Shown one piece after another: positions 1 through 8,857 of a DNA stretch of 64,000 nucleotides (position 1 is the stretch's first letter; every line of letters begins with the position of its first letter). The notes beneath the pieces are model-generated. The model was not told the DNA's origin and did no database searches. It saw nothing but the letters and a program-made list of their open reading frames with translations. This DNA comes from Frankineae bacterium MT45 (GTDB taxonomy: Bacteria; Actinomycetota; Actinomycetes; Mycobacteriales; Jatrophihabitantaceae): NCBI GenBank assembly GCA_900100325.1, contig LT629697.1:124001-188000 (forward strand), written 5' to 3'. The position numbers and the translations under genes are program-made.

Positions 1-1091
1 TGGTCGACGAGTTGATCGACGGTGACGACCTGGCCCGCCGCATCGCTGCGCTGGCGCCCCCGGCGCCGCCGCCGACCCGACCGAGCGACCCGCCGATCAG
101 CCTGCTGATCTGCACCCGCTCCCGCCCGGACGCGCTCCGCGCGGCTCTCACCGACGCGCTCGCCCTGGAGTACTCCGACTACGAGGTGCTGGTCGTCGAC
201 AACGGCCCCGAGGACGCGTCGACGCGCCGGGTCGTCGAGGAGTTCGACGACCCCCGCCTGCGCCGGGTCGAGGCACCGATCCAGGGCCTGGCCCGGGCCC
301 GCAACGTCGGCCTCCTCGCCGCGGCCCACGACATCGTCGCCTTCACCGACGACGACGTGCTGGTCGACCGCTGGTGGCTGGCCGCGATCGCCGACGGGTT
401 CGCCCGCGGCGGCAAGGTGGCCTGCGTCAGCGGAATCGTCCCCACCGTCGAGATCGGCTCGCCGGCCGAGTGGTACTTCGACAGCCGCTTCAACTGGGCC
501 GACAGCTGCACCCAGGACGTCTTCGAGGTCGGGCAGAAGCGGTCGGGCGAGCCACTCTTCCCCTTCCGGGTCGGCCGCTACGGCACCGGGGCGAACTTCG
601 CGGTGAGCCGGTCAGCGATCATCCAGCTCGGCGGCTTCGACGAGGGATTCGGGGTCGGCTCACCCACCGGCGGCGGCGAGGACATCGACATGTTCGTCCG
701 GGTGCTGCTGGACGGCTTTGAGCTGGCCTTCGAGCCGGCGGCGGTGATCTGGCACCGGCACCGGTCGGGTGCGGCGGACTTGAAGCGACAGATCTCCGAC
801 TACGGCCTCGGCCTCGGTGCCTGGCTGACGAAGCTCGTCACCCAGCCGAAGACCCTGCTCATGATCCTGCGCCGGCTTCTGCCGGCGCTGCTCCACCTGC
901 TCCGGCTGACCCGGGTCGACGCTCCGGAGCCGGATGCGGTGCAGCATGAACTCTTCGCCGACGTCGGAAAGATCGAGCGTTCGGGCATCATCCGGGGACC
1001 ATTCGCCCTCTGGCGAGCCCGGCGCAGCGGCGGCCGGGCCCGTCCGCTGCAGGGCAGGCAGCACGAGATCAAGGAGTCGAAGCAGAGTTGA
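1..1091 (+). CDS. Family 2 glycosyltransferase, 5'-partial
   Basis: Predicted cytoplasmic glycosyltransferase that adds a sugar from a nucleotide donor during glycan assembly. The GT-A fold shows as ISLLICTRSRP, VLVVDNGP, the ARARNVG turn and the acidic FTDDDV stretch in the place of the metal-binding DXD motif. GGGEDIDM further on fits the ED catalytic region. The frame is open to the first base of the window. The first possible start is a TTG at 12, which has no room for a visible ribosome site, so the real start probably lies upstream. The last four bases overlap the next gene (TTGA), so the three glycosyltransferases here form one translationally coupled unit. The acceptor is unknown. Confidence 0.85.
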   Translation, partial: VDELIDGDDLARRIAALAPPAPPPTRPSDPPISLLICTRSRPDALRAALTDALALEYSDYEVLVVDNGPEDASTRRVVEEFDDPRLRRVEAPIQGLARARNVGLLAAAHDIVAFTDDDVLVDRWWLAAIADGFARGGKVACVSGIVPTVEIGSPAEWYFDSRFNWADSCTQDVFEVGQKRSGEPLFPFRVGRYGTGANFAVSRSAIIQLGGFDEGFGVGSPTGGGEDIDMFVRVLLDGFELAFEPAAVIWHRHRSGAADLKRQISDYGLGLGAWLTKLVTQPKTLLMILRRLLPALLHLLRLTRVDAPEPDAVQHELFADVGKIERSGIIRGPFALWRARRSGGRARPLQGRQHEIKESKQS

Positions 1092-1993
1092 GCACGGCGA
1101 ACCCGACGATCGAGATCATCATCCCGGTCAAGAACATGGCAACTCATCTTCGCGCCTGCCTGGCCACTCTCATGCCGCAGCTCGCGCCGGGGGACGTGCT
1201 CACCGTCGTCGATGACGGCTCCACCGACGAGACGGCGGCGGTGGCCACCGCCGCCGGTGCGCGGGTAATGACGCCGACCGTCGGCTCCGGCCCGTACGCC
1301 GCTCGCCACAGCGCCGCGAGCGCGTCTGCGGCCGACATCCTGCTCTTCGTGGACGGACGCTGCCGCGCCCGTCCGGGGCTGGTCGAGAGCCACCGAACGA
1401 TGCTGAGCCGCCCCGGCGCCGTCCTCTCCTGCACCGACATGCTGACCGAGTCCGGGCCGACGCTGGCCGCGAAGATCGCGTCGACCCTGAATCCATTCAA
1501 CATCGACGGTTACATCGGGGTGCCCGGCCGTCGCGACTACTACCCGACGGCCAACCTCGGCATCACCCGTGCCGCGTACCTGGCCGTCGGTGGGTTCCGG
1601 CGGATGCGCAGCGCCGGCGACGCCGACCTCTGCTGGCGGGTGCTCGATGAGACCGGGGGCAGCTTCGCCACCGACCGTCGCGTGCTGATGTCGTGGGTTC
1701 CGCGGGACAAGATGGCCGACCTCTTCGAGCAGTGGTACCGCTACGGGCAGAGTTCGGTGGCCCTCAACGAGCTGCACCCGCCGGCCGAGGTGGGGCGCAG
1801 CACCGGCGCCGCCACCACCGGCCGGATGGCGTCGCTTCTGCAGGGGATACGCCGAGAGCCCAAGAAATTGCTGGTGCTGCTGCTGCGAACGGCGCTGCAC
1901 GTGGTGTACCTCGCCGGCCGCCTGCGGGTGAAGCTAAGTCGGGAAGCCTTCACCGACCCCGGCCTCTACGGTGAACCCGAATCGGTCGTATGA
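1088..1993 (+). CDS. Family 2 glycosyltransferase
   Basis: Second GT-A glycosyltransferase of the unit, 301 residues. The N-terminus IEIIIPVKN is the first strand of the nucleotide-binding half and TVVDDGSTD is the classical GT2 motif. LLFVDGRCR stands where a DXD motif is expected, so the metal-binding site is slightly atypical (Asp-Gly-Arg). GDADLCWR fits the second conserved acidic motif. The TTG start at 1088 overlaps the stop of the previous gene by four bases, and the end overlaps the next start in an ATGA, which points to tight translational coupling. The sugar and acceptor cannot be told from sequence. A role in surface polysaccharide synthesis is inferred from the neighbours. Confidence 0.88.
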   Translation: MSTANPTIEIIIPVKNMATHLRACLATLMPQLAPGDVLTVVDDGSTDETAAVATAAGARVMTPTVGSGPYAARHSAASASAADILLFVDGRCRARPGLVESHRTMLSRPGAVLSCTDMLTESGPTLAAKIASTLNPFNIDGYIGVPGRRDYYPTANLGITRAAYLAVGGFRRMRSAGDADLCWRVLDETGGSFATDRRVLMSWVPRDKMADLFEQWYRYGQSSVALNELHPPAEVGRSTGAATTGRMASLLQGIRREPKKLLVLLLRTALHVVYLAGRLRVKLSREAFTDPGLYGEPESVV

Positions 1994-3132
1994 CGCTTCG
2001 CGTTCTCGCCGTCGATCGCGCCGTCGGCCTCTGGGGGGCCCAGATCGTCCTGCTGCAACTGGCCGGCCCGCTCGCCGAGCGGGGTATCGAAGTCACGCTG
2101 GCCACGCCACCGCAGAGCGACTTCGCCGACGCCTGGCGCGCCCGCGGCTACCCGGCGACCGTCCTGGAGACGTCCCCAGGAGTCTCGCCGCGCAGCGATG
2201 GTGCCCTCTCACTACGGGCCCTGGCCGCCCTCTCGACCGACGCGCTGCGCAGCATCAGCCAGCTGGCCCGGCTCGGCCGGGACTTTGATCTGCTCCATGG
2301 CAATGGGCATGACGTGCACCTGACGGTCGCCGCGGCCGGGCGGCTGGGCCGGGTGCCGAGCGTGGCCCACCTGCACGAGGAACTCCCCTACCGGCTGGGG
2401 CGCACGATCAGGGCGAGTGCCGTCTGGGTCGGCAACTCCTCGGTCGCGGTGAGTGAGGCGGTGCGAAATAACAGCGGACGGCTGACCCGGCGCCGAATCG
2501 AGGTCATCCCGAATGGCGTCGTAGTTGATCCGCCCGTCACCACGGCTGCGAGCAAGCTCCGCGGCGAGTTCGGGGTGGCCGAGGGTGACGTGTTGGTGAC
2601 CGCGGTGACCCGCCTCGACCCGGTGAAGCGGGTCGAGGACCTCCTTGCGGCGCTCGAGCCGCTTCGGGAGTTACCCGGCTGGCGGGTCGTGATCTGCGGC
2701 GACACCTCGTCTTTTCCTGACTATGCGGCCGGGCTGCGGCGATCCGCGGCGACCTTCGACGGGCGGGTGCTGCTCGCCGGGCGGCGAGAAGACATTCCGG
2801 ACGTGCTGCGGGCCTGCGATCTGCTGGTTCACCCCGGGCTGGTCGAGGGGATGCCGCTGGGCATCATGGAGGCGCAGGCAGCCGGCCTGCCGGTGGTGGC
2901 CTACCGCGTCGCGGGGATCCCCGAGGTGGTGGTGGACGGCGTGACCGGGCTCCTCGCCGAACCGGGTGACGTCGGCGGATTGTCGGCCCACCTGCGGCGC
3001 CTGATCGCCTCTGCGACGCTTCGGCAGACGTTCGGGGGCGCCGGCCGACAGCGCGCTCTCACGCACTTCAACCTGGCCACACAGGCGGACTCCTACGCGG
3101 CGCTGGCCCGGCGCATCACCGGGCGCGCATAG
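1990..3132 (+). CDS. Family 4 glycosyltransferase
   Basis: Retaining GT-B glycosyltransferase of 380 residues. The C-terminal Rossmann half is clear: AVTRLDPVKRVEDLL opens it, and EGMPLGIME is the EX7E motif that binds the donor sugar nucleotide, followed by GLPVVAY and a GIPEVV..GVTGLL stretch typical of GT4. The N-terminal half has HGNGHDVH and VIPNGV. It starts with ATG inside an ATGA overlap with the gene before it. It is the last gene of the first glycosyltransferase unit; about 380 non-coding bases follow. It probably builds a repeat unit of the surface glycan made by this cluster (inference from context). Confidence 0.9.
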   Translation: MTLRVLAVDRAVGLWGAQIVLLQLAGPLAERGIEVTLATPPQSDFADAWRARGYPATVLETSPGVSPRSDGALSLRALAALSTDALRSISQLARLGRDFDLLHGNGHDVHLTVAAAGRLGRVPSVAHLHEELPYRLGRTIRASAVWVGNSSVAVSEAVRNNSGRLTRRRIEVIPNGVVVDPPVTTAASKLRGEFGVAEGDVLVTAVTRLDPVKRVEDLLAALEPLRELPGWRVVICGDTSSFPDYAAGLRRSAATFDGRVLLAGRREDIPDVLRACDLLVHPGLVEGMPLGIMEAQAAGLPVVAYRVAGIPEVVVDGVTGLLAEPGDVGGLSAHLRRLIASATLRQTFGGAGRQRALTHFNLATQADSYAALARRITGRA

Positions 3133-3514
3133 GGCACTACAACGTGACGAACGTCCATTTGCGACGGGGCTGCACCCGAACCGGCCCAGTTAGAATAACT
3201 AGAAAATGCCGAGCCCTGGATGTACGACGTTCAACCCGGAAATAGCAGCTAAATCGGTTTGCCTGCTGGGAAATCACGGGTTCGGCTATAGATATACGCG
3301 CCATCGCAGTAGGCACGAAATACAGATGAACACGGAGAGTGGGCAGTGTGCACCAGGTCACAATTCTTGTGACAAGCAGTTCTGGTCCTGCATACATGCG
3401 TCCATGAATGGATTAAGCGTTCTCACAGAGGCTGCACGATTGACTATCCATTCGATGCCGTACTCCGCCGACCGAGACTAATACAGGCTCACTATTGCAA
3501 GGGAAGTTAGCTCC
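3133..3514. other. Intergenic region upstream of a membrane-protein operon
   Basis: About 380 bases with no convincing gene and clearly lower GC than the flanks. It contains the perfect 17-base palindrome listed separately and a GGGAAG ribosome site shortly before the TTG start at 3515. A 91-codon open frame at 3206-3481 has no actinobacterial codon bias and no recognisable domain, so I do not call it. Confidence 0.6.
3357..3373. promoter_or_regulatory. 17-bp perfect palindrome, candidate operator
   Basis: GTCACAATTCTTGTGAC reads the same on both strands (7-base arms, 3-base centre). It lies about 140-160 bases before the next start codon in an otherwise non-coding stretch. It is too short and too weak to be a terminator and has no following T-run. 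A transcription-factor site is the likeliest reading; the factor is unknown. Confidence 0.4.
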
Positions 3515-4018
3515 TTGGCGACGACACGACTCACCGGCCTTCGGAATTCGTTCTGTGGCCTCTCCCAGCTCGCGTTGGCCAGTGCCTTCGTAGCGCTGCT
3601 GTCGCTGATCCCGGTGCTACCCACCTTCATCAAGGCGCCTGCCGCCGGCTTCTTCGTTCTGGTCGGGCCGGGCGCGGCCATCCTCGTCTGGGTCAAGGGC
3701 CTACCCACCTACGCTTCGAACGCGCTGGTCATCCTGCTCAGCGTCGCGGTGAACATCCTCGTGAGCTACCTGGCGGTGCTCGAGGGTCTCTGGCACCCGA
3801 CCATTCAGATGCTGCTGCTACAGGCCGGCACCGTCGCCTCGATTCTTATGTACGAACTCTCCCACTTCGGCGAGAGCGCCCGGGTCGCCCGCGCCACCGC
3901 CGGAGCTGACGTCACGCCCGACGACGGAACCGCCGCCAACACCGACGGCAGCACCGACGCCGAGGACGGCGCCGAACGGGAATCCATCGCCACTTCGTCC
4001 CCGGAGGCCGCGCTCTGA
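3515..4018 (+). CDS. Small polytopic membrane protein of the glycan cluster
   Basis: 167 residues with three or four hydrophobic segments in the first 115 residues (LALASAFVALLSLI, AAGFFVLVGPGAAILVWV, ALVILLSVAVNILVSYLAVL, MLLLQAGTVASILMY) and an acidic Asp/Glu/Ala/Thr-rich cytoplasmic-looking tail. I do not recognise a named family. The TTG start is chosen because GGGAAG lies about nine bases upstream and the protein then begins just ahead of the first membrane segment. The stop codon shares one base with the ATG of the next, larger membrane protein, so the two are probably made together and may form a complex for glycan export or polymerisation (inference). Confidence 0.65.
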   Translation: MATTRLTGLRNSFCGLSQLALASAFVALLSLIPVLPTFIKAPAAGFFVLVGPGAAILVWVKGLPTYASNALVILLSVAVNILVSYLAVLEGLWHPTIQMLLLQAGTVASILMYELSHFGESARVARATAGADVTPDDGTAANTDGSTDAEDGAERESIATSSPEAAL

Positions 4019-5763
4019 TGACGACGCTCACCGACCGCCCCGCTGACGCGTCGCCGCCACCCGAGGTCCGCCTCGTCCGGTCCCGCAGTTCACTACTGAG
4101 CCGTATCAATCTCTGCGGAGTGGTGGTCGCGGCGGCCTTCGTCTGCTGGCTCATCGCCATGCCGGGGATCGGCCACGTCAAGGAGAGCCAGTACGGCCTG
4201 CTGCCGGTGGCCTCACCGTTCTTCGTAGCGTCGATCATTCTCACGACCGTCGGCTTTGCCCTAGCCGTCCGGGCCGGCAGCACCTTCGTGGCCTGGGCTG
4301 CGGTCTTCTGCTCGGTCGCGATTCTGCGGGTGACGATCTCGCTGGCCACTGCAGTGCCGTATTACTCGTGGACGTACAAGCACATCGCCGTCGTCGACTA
4401 CATCGAGAAGTCCGGCAAGGTCGCCCGCGACGTCGACATCTACCACCACTGGCCCGGGCTCTTCGCCTTTACCGCGTGGTTCTCCGATCTCACCGGATTG
4501 AGCGCGACGACCATCGCGCACTGGTACACCCCGGTCGCGTACATCATCGAGGTCGGCGTCCTCTACGCGATGGCCCGCGCCTGGGACTGCAAGAAGATGA
4601 CGGCGATCATCGTCACCTTCCTCGTGCAGAACCTGGACTGGATCGGCCAGGGCTACTTCTCGCCGCAGTGGACGGCCTTCATGCTGGCCCTCGGTGTCGT
4701 CACACTGATCGGCCTGAGCCGCAAGCAGCCCCGCTACCTCTGGCTGATGATCGTGCTCTTCACCGCACTCACCGTCACCCATCAATTGACGCCCTACTGG
4801 TTGATCGCGGTCACCGGTCTGATGTTCCTGACCCGCCAGGTGAAACCGTGGTGGCTCTTCATCGTCTTCATCGCAATCGCCGGCGGTTTCCTCACCTACA
4901 ACTGGGAATCCGCCGCGCAATTCCATCTGCTCAACGTCAACCCGATCTCCAACGCCCAGACCAACGTGCCGACCATCGGTATCAAGGGGCAGCAGGTCAC
5001 CAGCGGACTGGTCCGATTGCTCTGCGCCTCCTTCTGGGTGACGGCGATCATCGCAGCGATCATCCGCATTGTGCAGCGGAAACCGTTCATGGCCGCATCC
5101 GTGCTCGCGTTCAGCGCGTTCGGCATTCTCGGCGGGCAGGGGTACGGCGGAGAGGCGATCTTCCGCGTCTTCCTCTTCTCGCTCCCCGGCTGCGCGCTCC
5201 TCGTCGCGCCATTGCTGGAGAGTTTCCTGACGGCTCGACGCCGCTTCTGGTTCCTCCCCGCGGTCGCCTTGATGACCGCCTGGTCGATCTTCTCGGCCCA
5301 GGGTCTCTTCGGCGCCTGGTTCGCCTACCGCATGACCAAGGAGGAGGTGGCCATGTCGACGAGCCTGCTCAACAAGATTCCGATCCCGGCCTGGCTCACC
5401 TCGGCCGCCCCGGTGTGGCCCGAGCGCAACAGCGCCAACTACGTCAACTACGCCCGCTGGAACCACGTCTATGACCAGCAGGCGATCTATGCCACGAGTC
5501 TCGTCGGTTCGCATTTCAGTTCCGACAAGGACTACGCCAAGGTGAATGCGCTGGTTGCGGCCCGCGGCGACGTGCCGACCTACTTCATCATCACCAAGCA
5601 GATGCAGTTCTACGACTGGTACTTCGGCATCCTCCCCTACGACGCGCTACCCAACCTGGAGACGAGGATGAAGTCCGATCCGAAGTGGTCCACGTACTAC
5701 GAGTCCGGTTCGGTGATCGTCTTCAAGAGCAACTTCTTCCCGACCCAGGTAGCGGCGAAGTGA
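4018..5763 (+). CDS. Polytopic membrane protein, possible GT-C or polymerase-type glycan enzyme
   Basis: 581 residues with about ten to twelve predicted membrane spans between residues 30 and 450, then a soluble C-terminal region of roughly 130 residues. A DVDIYHHWPGLF segment in the first large non-membrane loop, with paired acidic and His residues, resembles the loop position where GT-C glycosyltransferases and Wzy-like polymerases have catalytic residues, but no family signature is certain. It overlaps its neighbours on both sides by one to four bases, which places it in one operon with the small membrane protein and the acyltransferase. The proposed job, polymerisation or lipid-linked sugar transfer in the surface glycan pathway, is inference. 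Confidence 0.6.
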   Translation: MTTLTDRPADASPPPEVRLVRSRSSLLSRINLCGVVVAAAFVCWLIAMPGIGHVKESQYGLLPVASPFFVASIILTTVGFALAVRAGSTFVAWAAVFCSVAILRVTISLATAVPYYSWTYKHIAVVDYIEKSGKVARDVDIYHHWPGLFAFTAWFSDLTGLSATTIAHWYTPVAYIIEVGVLYAMARAWDCKKMTAIIVTFLVQNLDWIGQGYFSPQWTAFMLALGVVTLIGLSRKQPRYLWLMIVLFTALTVTHQLTPYWLIAVTGLMFLTRQVKPWWLFIVFIAIAGGFLTYNWESAAQFHLLNVNPISNAQTNVPTIGIKGQQVTSGLVRLLCASFWVTAIIAAIIRIVQRKPFMAASVLAFSAFGILGGQGYGGEAIFRVFLFSLPGCALLVAPLLESFLTARRRFWFLPAVALMTAWSIFSAQGLFGAWFAYRMTKEEVAMSTSLLNKIPIPAWLTSAAPVWPERNSANYVNYARWNHVYDQQAIYATSLVGSHFSSDKDYAKVNALVAARGDVPTYFIITKQMQFYDWYFGILPYDALPNLETRMKSDPKWSTYYESGSVIVFKSNFFPTQVAAK

Positions 5764-8700
5764 CGCCGCCCAGCGGATCGGCCTTCAACACCTCGTCGCC
5801 CAACCTCGACACCGAGGTGCAGGCGGAGGCCGGAGGAACGGCCGGACAGTCGACGGTGACCATGACCCGGTCGCAGGAGAAGCGGGCCCGCGCCGCCAAG
5901 GTGCACCCGACCTTCCGCCCCGACATCGAGGGCATGCGAGCGATCGCCGTCCTCCTGGTTGTGCTGTATCACTGCGGAATCACTGCCATTCCTGGTGGTT
6001 ACGTCGGTGTCGACGTCTTCTTCGTCATCTCCGGCTTCCTGATCACCAGCCTGCTCGTCCGTGAGTTCGAGACCGGTGGCCGCATCTCGATCTCGGACTT
6101 CTACGCGCGCCGCTTCCGCCGCATCCTGCCGGCGGCGACCGTGGTGCTCATCGTCACCGTGGCGGCATCGGCGCTCTTCCTGCCGATCACCCGAATCTCC
6201 AGCATCGCCCGGGACGCCATCTGGACCAGCGTCTTCATGGCCAACTTCCGGTTCTCGGCCACCGGCACCAACTACCTCAGTGCCGCCGCTCCACCCTCGC
6301 CGCTGCAGCACTACTGGTCACTCGCCGTCGAAGAACAGTTCTACTTCGTCTGGCCGCTGATGCTCTTCCTGATCCTGAAGCTGGGTCGCGGTGCTCGCTT
6401 CCACCGCATACCGACCTCGCTGGTGACGGCGGCACTCTGCGTCGCGTCCTTCCTCTGGTGTGTCAGTTCCACCTCCACCAATGCCACCGTCGCCTACTTC
6501 TCACCCTTCACCCGGGCCTGGGAACTCGGCATCGGTGCCCTCGTCGCCGTCTCCGGGATCGCACTCGCCTCCACCCGGCTGGCCAAGTGGATTCCGTTCG
6601 TCGCCGGCTGGATCGGCATCGCGATGATCGGCTACGCCGCCGTTCACTTCACCGCCGCCACGCCGTTCCCGGGCAAGGCCGCTGCCCTGCCCGTCATCGG
6701 CGCCGGCCTGCTCATCATCGGCGGGCAGCACCGCGCACGCGGCGGGGCCAACTGGTTCCTCACCTTCGGACCGCTGCAGTGGATCGGCAAGCTCTCCTAC
6801 GGCTGGTACCTCTGGCACTGGCCGATCCTCACCATCGCGACTGAGCGCTACCCGAATCTCACCGTCTCCGAGAAGCTGCTGCTGGCCCTCGCCGCGCTGC
6901 TGCTGGCCTTTATCAGCTTCCACGTGATCGAGGGGCCGGTGCGCCGCTCGGTGCCGCTCCTGAAGTCGGCCTACCTGAGCATCTTCTGCGGCCTGCTCGC
7001 TATCGCCACCGTGCTCGCCTTCTCCAACGCCTTCCTGGTGATGGACAACGGACGTACGGCGTTGGCCCGTTCGCAGGCGGCGGCGGCCCAGAAGCAGGTC
7101 GGAACCAACAGCGGAACCGCGACCGCCAACACCGTGCTGGCCGACGTGAAGGACGCCTCCAACGACATCAAGATCCCGTCGCCACTCACCGTGCCGCTAC
7201 TGCTGGTGCCTTCGGACAAGGGCCCTGCATTCGCCAACGGCTGTGTTGCATCGACGGCAGCGCTGACATCAACTCCCTGCACCCAGCTGACGACGCCGAC
7301 GGCACCGAAGGTCGTCCTCTTCGGCGACTCACACGCCGCGCAATGGATGTCCACTCTTGAGAACATCTCCACCCGAACTCCGATCAACCTGTACGTGATC
7401 ACGAAGCAGTCCTGCCCAGTGGCCGATACGGCAGTGCTGAATCCCGACACCAAGACGTCCTATCCGCAGTGCACTCAGTGGCGGCAGTGGGCCTTCCAGA
7501 AGATCAAGGCCCTTCATCCCGACCTGGTCGTGATCGGCGAGCACATCGAGGCCCTGCCGGACGGCGGCGGCGACGCCGAGTGGCAGGCTGGCCTGCAGAA
7601 GAGCCTCACAACCCTGAAGGCGAGCGCCGACCGGGTGGCCCTGCTATCCGATGTCCCGGCGCACGCCGAGCCAACTGCCGAATGCCTGTCGCAGCATGGC
7701 AAGGACATCACCCAGTGTGCTGATCCGCTGGCCAACTCGATTCTCCTGCCGCACGAGGCGGCGAACGCAGCGACGGCGGCGCAGGTCGGAGTCAGTTACG
7801 TCAATACGGTCCCATGGTTCTGCACCAGCAAGGTCTGCCCAGCCGTCATCGCCAACACGGTGACCTCCTTCGATGGGACGCACCTGGCCGCGTCCTATGC
7901 CACCTACCTCGGACACGCCCTTGGCACGGCGATCGGGCTGGAGACCACCGCACAGGACGCCGCAGCAGCCGTCGCGAAGGCGCTCCAGGTAAAGAAGCTG
8001 AGTCTGCAGGCAGGTCGGGAGATCACGGCGAACTACACGGGACCGCAGTACGCCGGCAATTGCCTCGGTGCCATCGCGGCGTCGTCGTTCAACCTGCTCC
8101 CCGAATGCACGATGGGCAATCCGGCGGCCAAGAAGACCTTGGTTCTCTTCGGGGATTCGCATGCCTGGATGTGGACACCGGCCTTCCAGGCTCTCGGATA
8201 CATGTACAACTGGAAGGTCGTTCTCGTCGCCGAAGCCGCCTGCACCGCGGCCGACACGCTGATCTGGAGCAGCCAACGGAATGCTCCGAACACCGGCTGT
8301 GCGACGTGGCACGCGGCAGCCATGGACTACATCACCAAGCTGCATCCGGACGCCGTGGTCGTCTCCACGGAGGAGCACGTGACGAGCTCCGTCAACGGCA
8401 AGCCGACGACGCCGGGTACCGACGAAGCGGTCAAGGCCGGTCTGGTGAAGACCTTCAACGAACTGAAGGCAGCCTCGCCGAACGTCTCGATGCTCGGTGA
8501 CATCCCCGTTCCGGCGACGAACCCTCTCGACTGCCTACCGGCCAACGCGAAGGACATCCAGAAGTGTTCGCCGGCTGCCACGGACGCAGTCGACGCGACG
8601 AATCTCGCCCGGGAGCAGGGCGCAACCAGCGAAGCCGGCGTGAAGTTTGTCGATCCGATCCCGTGGCTATGCGCGAAATCCTGCCCGACCGTTATCGACG

Positions 8701-8801
8701 ATCACGTGGCCTACGTGGACAAGTTCCACATCAGCTCGAACTTCGCGATCTCGGTGACCGGTGCGCTGGCCAGCGGCCTCGGCCTCAGTGGCGCGAAGTA
8801 G
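5760..8801 (+). CDS. Acyltransferase-3 O-acyltransferase with two tandem SGNH domains
   Basis: Integral membrane O-acyltransferase (OafA/YrhL type) of about 1013 residues from the GTG at 5760. That start is chosen because it overlaps the previous stop as GTGA. After a short cytoplasmic leader come FRPDIEGMRAIAVLLVVLYH and VGVDVFFVISGFLI, the hallmark motifs of the AT3 family, then about ten membrane spans to residue ~435. The outside part holds two complete SGNH hydrolase-like domains. The first has GDSHA with Ser524 and DGTH with Asp705 and His708. The second has GDSHA with Ser800 and DKFH with Asp987 and His990. Usual family members have a single SGNH domain and about 650-750 residues. It probably acetylates the exported glycan, the SGNH domain taking the acyl group from the membrane part. 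Confidence 0.93.
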   Translation: MTPPSGSAFNTSSPNLDTEVQAEAGGTAGQSTVTMTRSQEKRARAAKVHPTFRPDIEGMRAIAVLLVVLYHCGITAIPGGYVGVDVFFVISGFLITSLLVREFETGGRISISDFYARRFRRILPAATVVLIVTVAASALFLPITRISSIARDAIWTSVFMANFRFSATGTNYLSAAAPPSPLQHYWSLAVEEQFYFVWPLMLFLILKLGRGARFHRIPTSLVTAALCVASFLWCVSSTSTNATVAYFSPFTRAWELGIGALVAVSGIALASTRLAKWIPFVAGWIGIAMIGYAAVHFTAATPFPGKAAALPVIGAGLLIIGGQHRARGGANWFLTFGPLQWIGKLSYGWYLWHWPILTIATERYPNLTVSEKLLLALAALLLAFISFHVIEGPVRRSVPLLKSAYLSIFCGLLAIATVLAFSNAFLVMDNGRTALARSQAAAAQKQVGTNSGTATANTVLADVKDASNDIKIPSPLTVPLLLVPSDKGPAFANGCVASTAALTSTPCTQLTTPTAPKVVLFGDSHAAQWMSTLENISTRTPINLYVITKQSCPVADTAVLNPDTKTSYPQCTQWRQWAFQKIKALHPDLVVIGEHIEALPDGGGDAEWQAGLQKSLTTLKASADRVALLSDVPAHAEPTAECLSQHGKDITQCADPLANSILLPHEAANAATAAQVGVSYVNTVPWFCTSKVCPAVIANTVTSFDGTHLAASYATYLGHALGTAIGLETTAQDAAAAVAKALQVKKLSLQAGREITANYTGPQYAGNCLGAIAASSFNLLPECTMGNPAAKKTLVLFGDSHAWMWTPAFQALGYMYNWKVVLVAEAACTAADTLIWSSQRNAPNTGCATWHAAAMDYITKLHPDAVVVSTEEHVTSSVNGKPTTPGTDEAVKAGLVKTFNELKAASPNVSMLGDIPVPATNPLDCLPANAKDIQKCSPAATDAVDATNLAREQGATSEAGVKFVDPIPWLCAKSCPTVIDDHVAYVDKFHISSNFAISVTGALASGLGLSGAK

Positions 8802-8857
8802 GCGGAATCTAAACTAGGGTGGCTAGCCGCTAGCTTCACCGGCCACGGGGGATTTGA

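Noticed and set aside
3206-3481. 91-codon open frame in the first intergenic gap
   Set aside because: Low GC at third positions compared with real genes here, no domain, and it covers a likely operator.
4261-5514. 417-codon minus-strand frame opposite the large membrane protein
   Set aside because: Charged low-complexity translation typical of a shadow frame in high-GC DNA; the plus strand has clear membrane spans and coupled starts.
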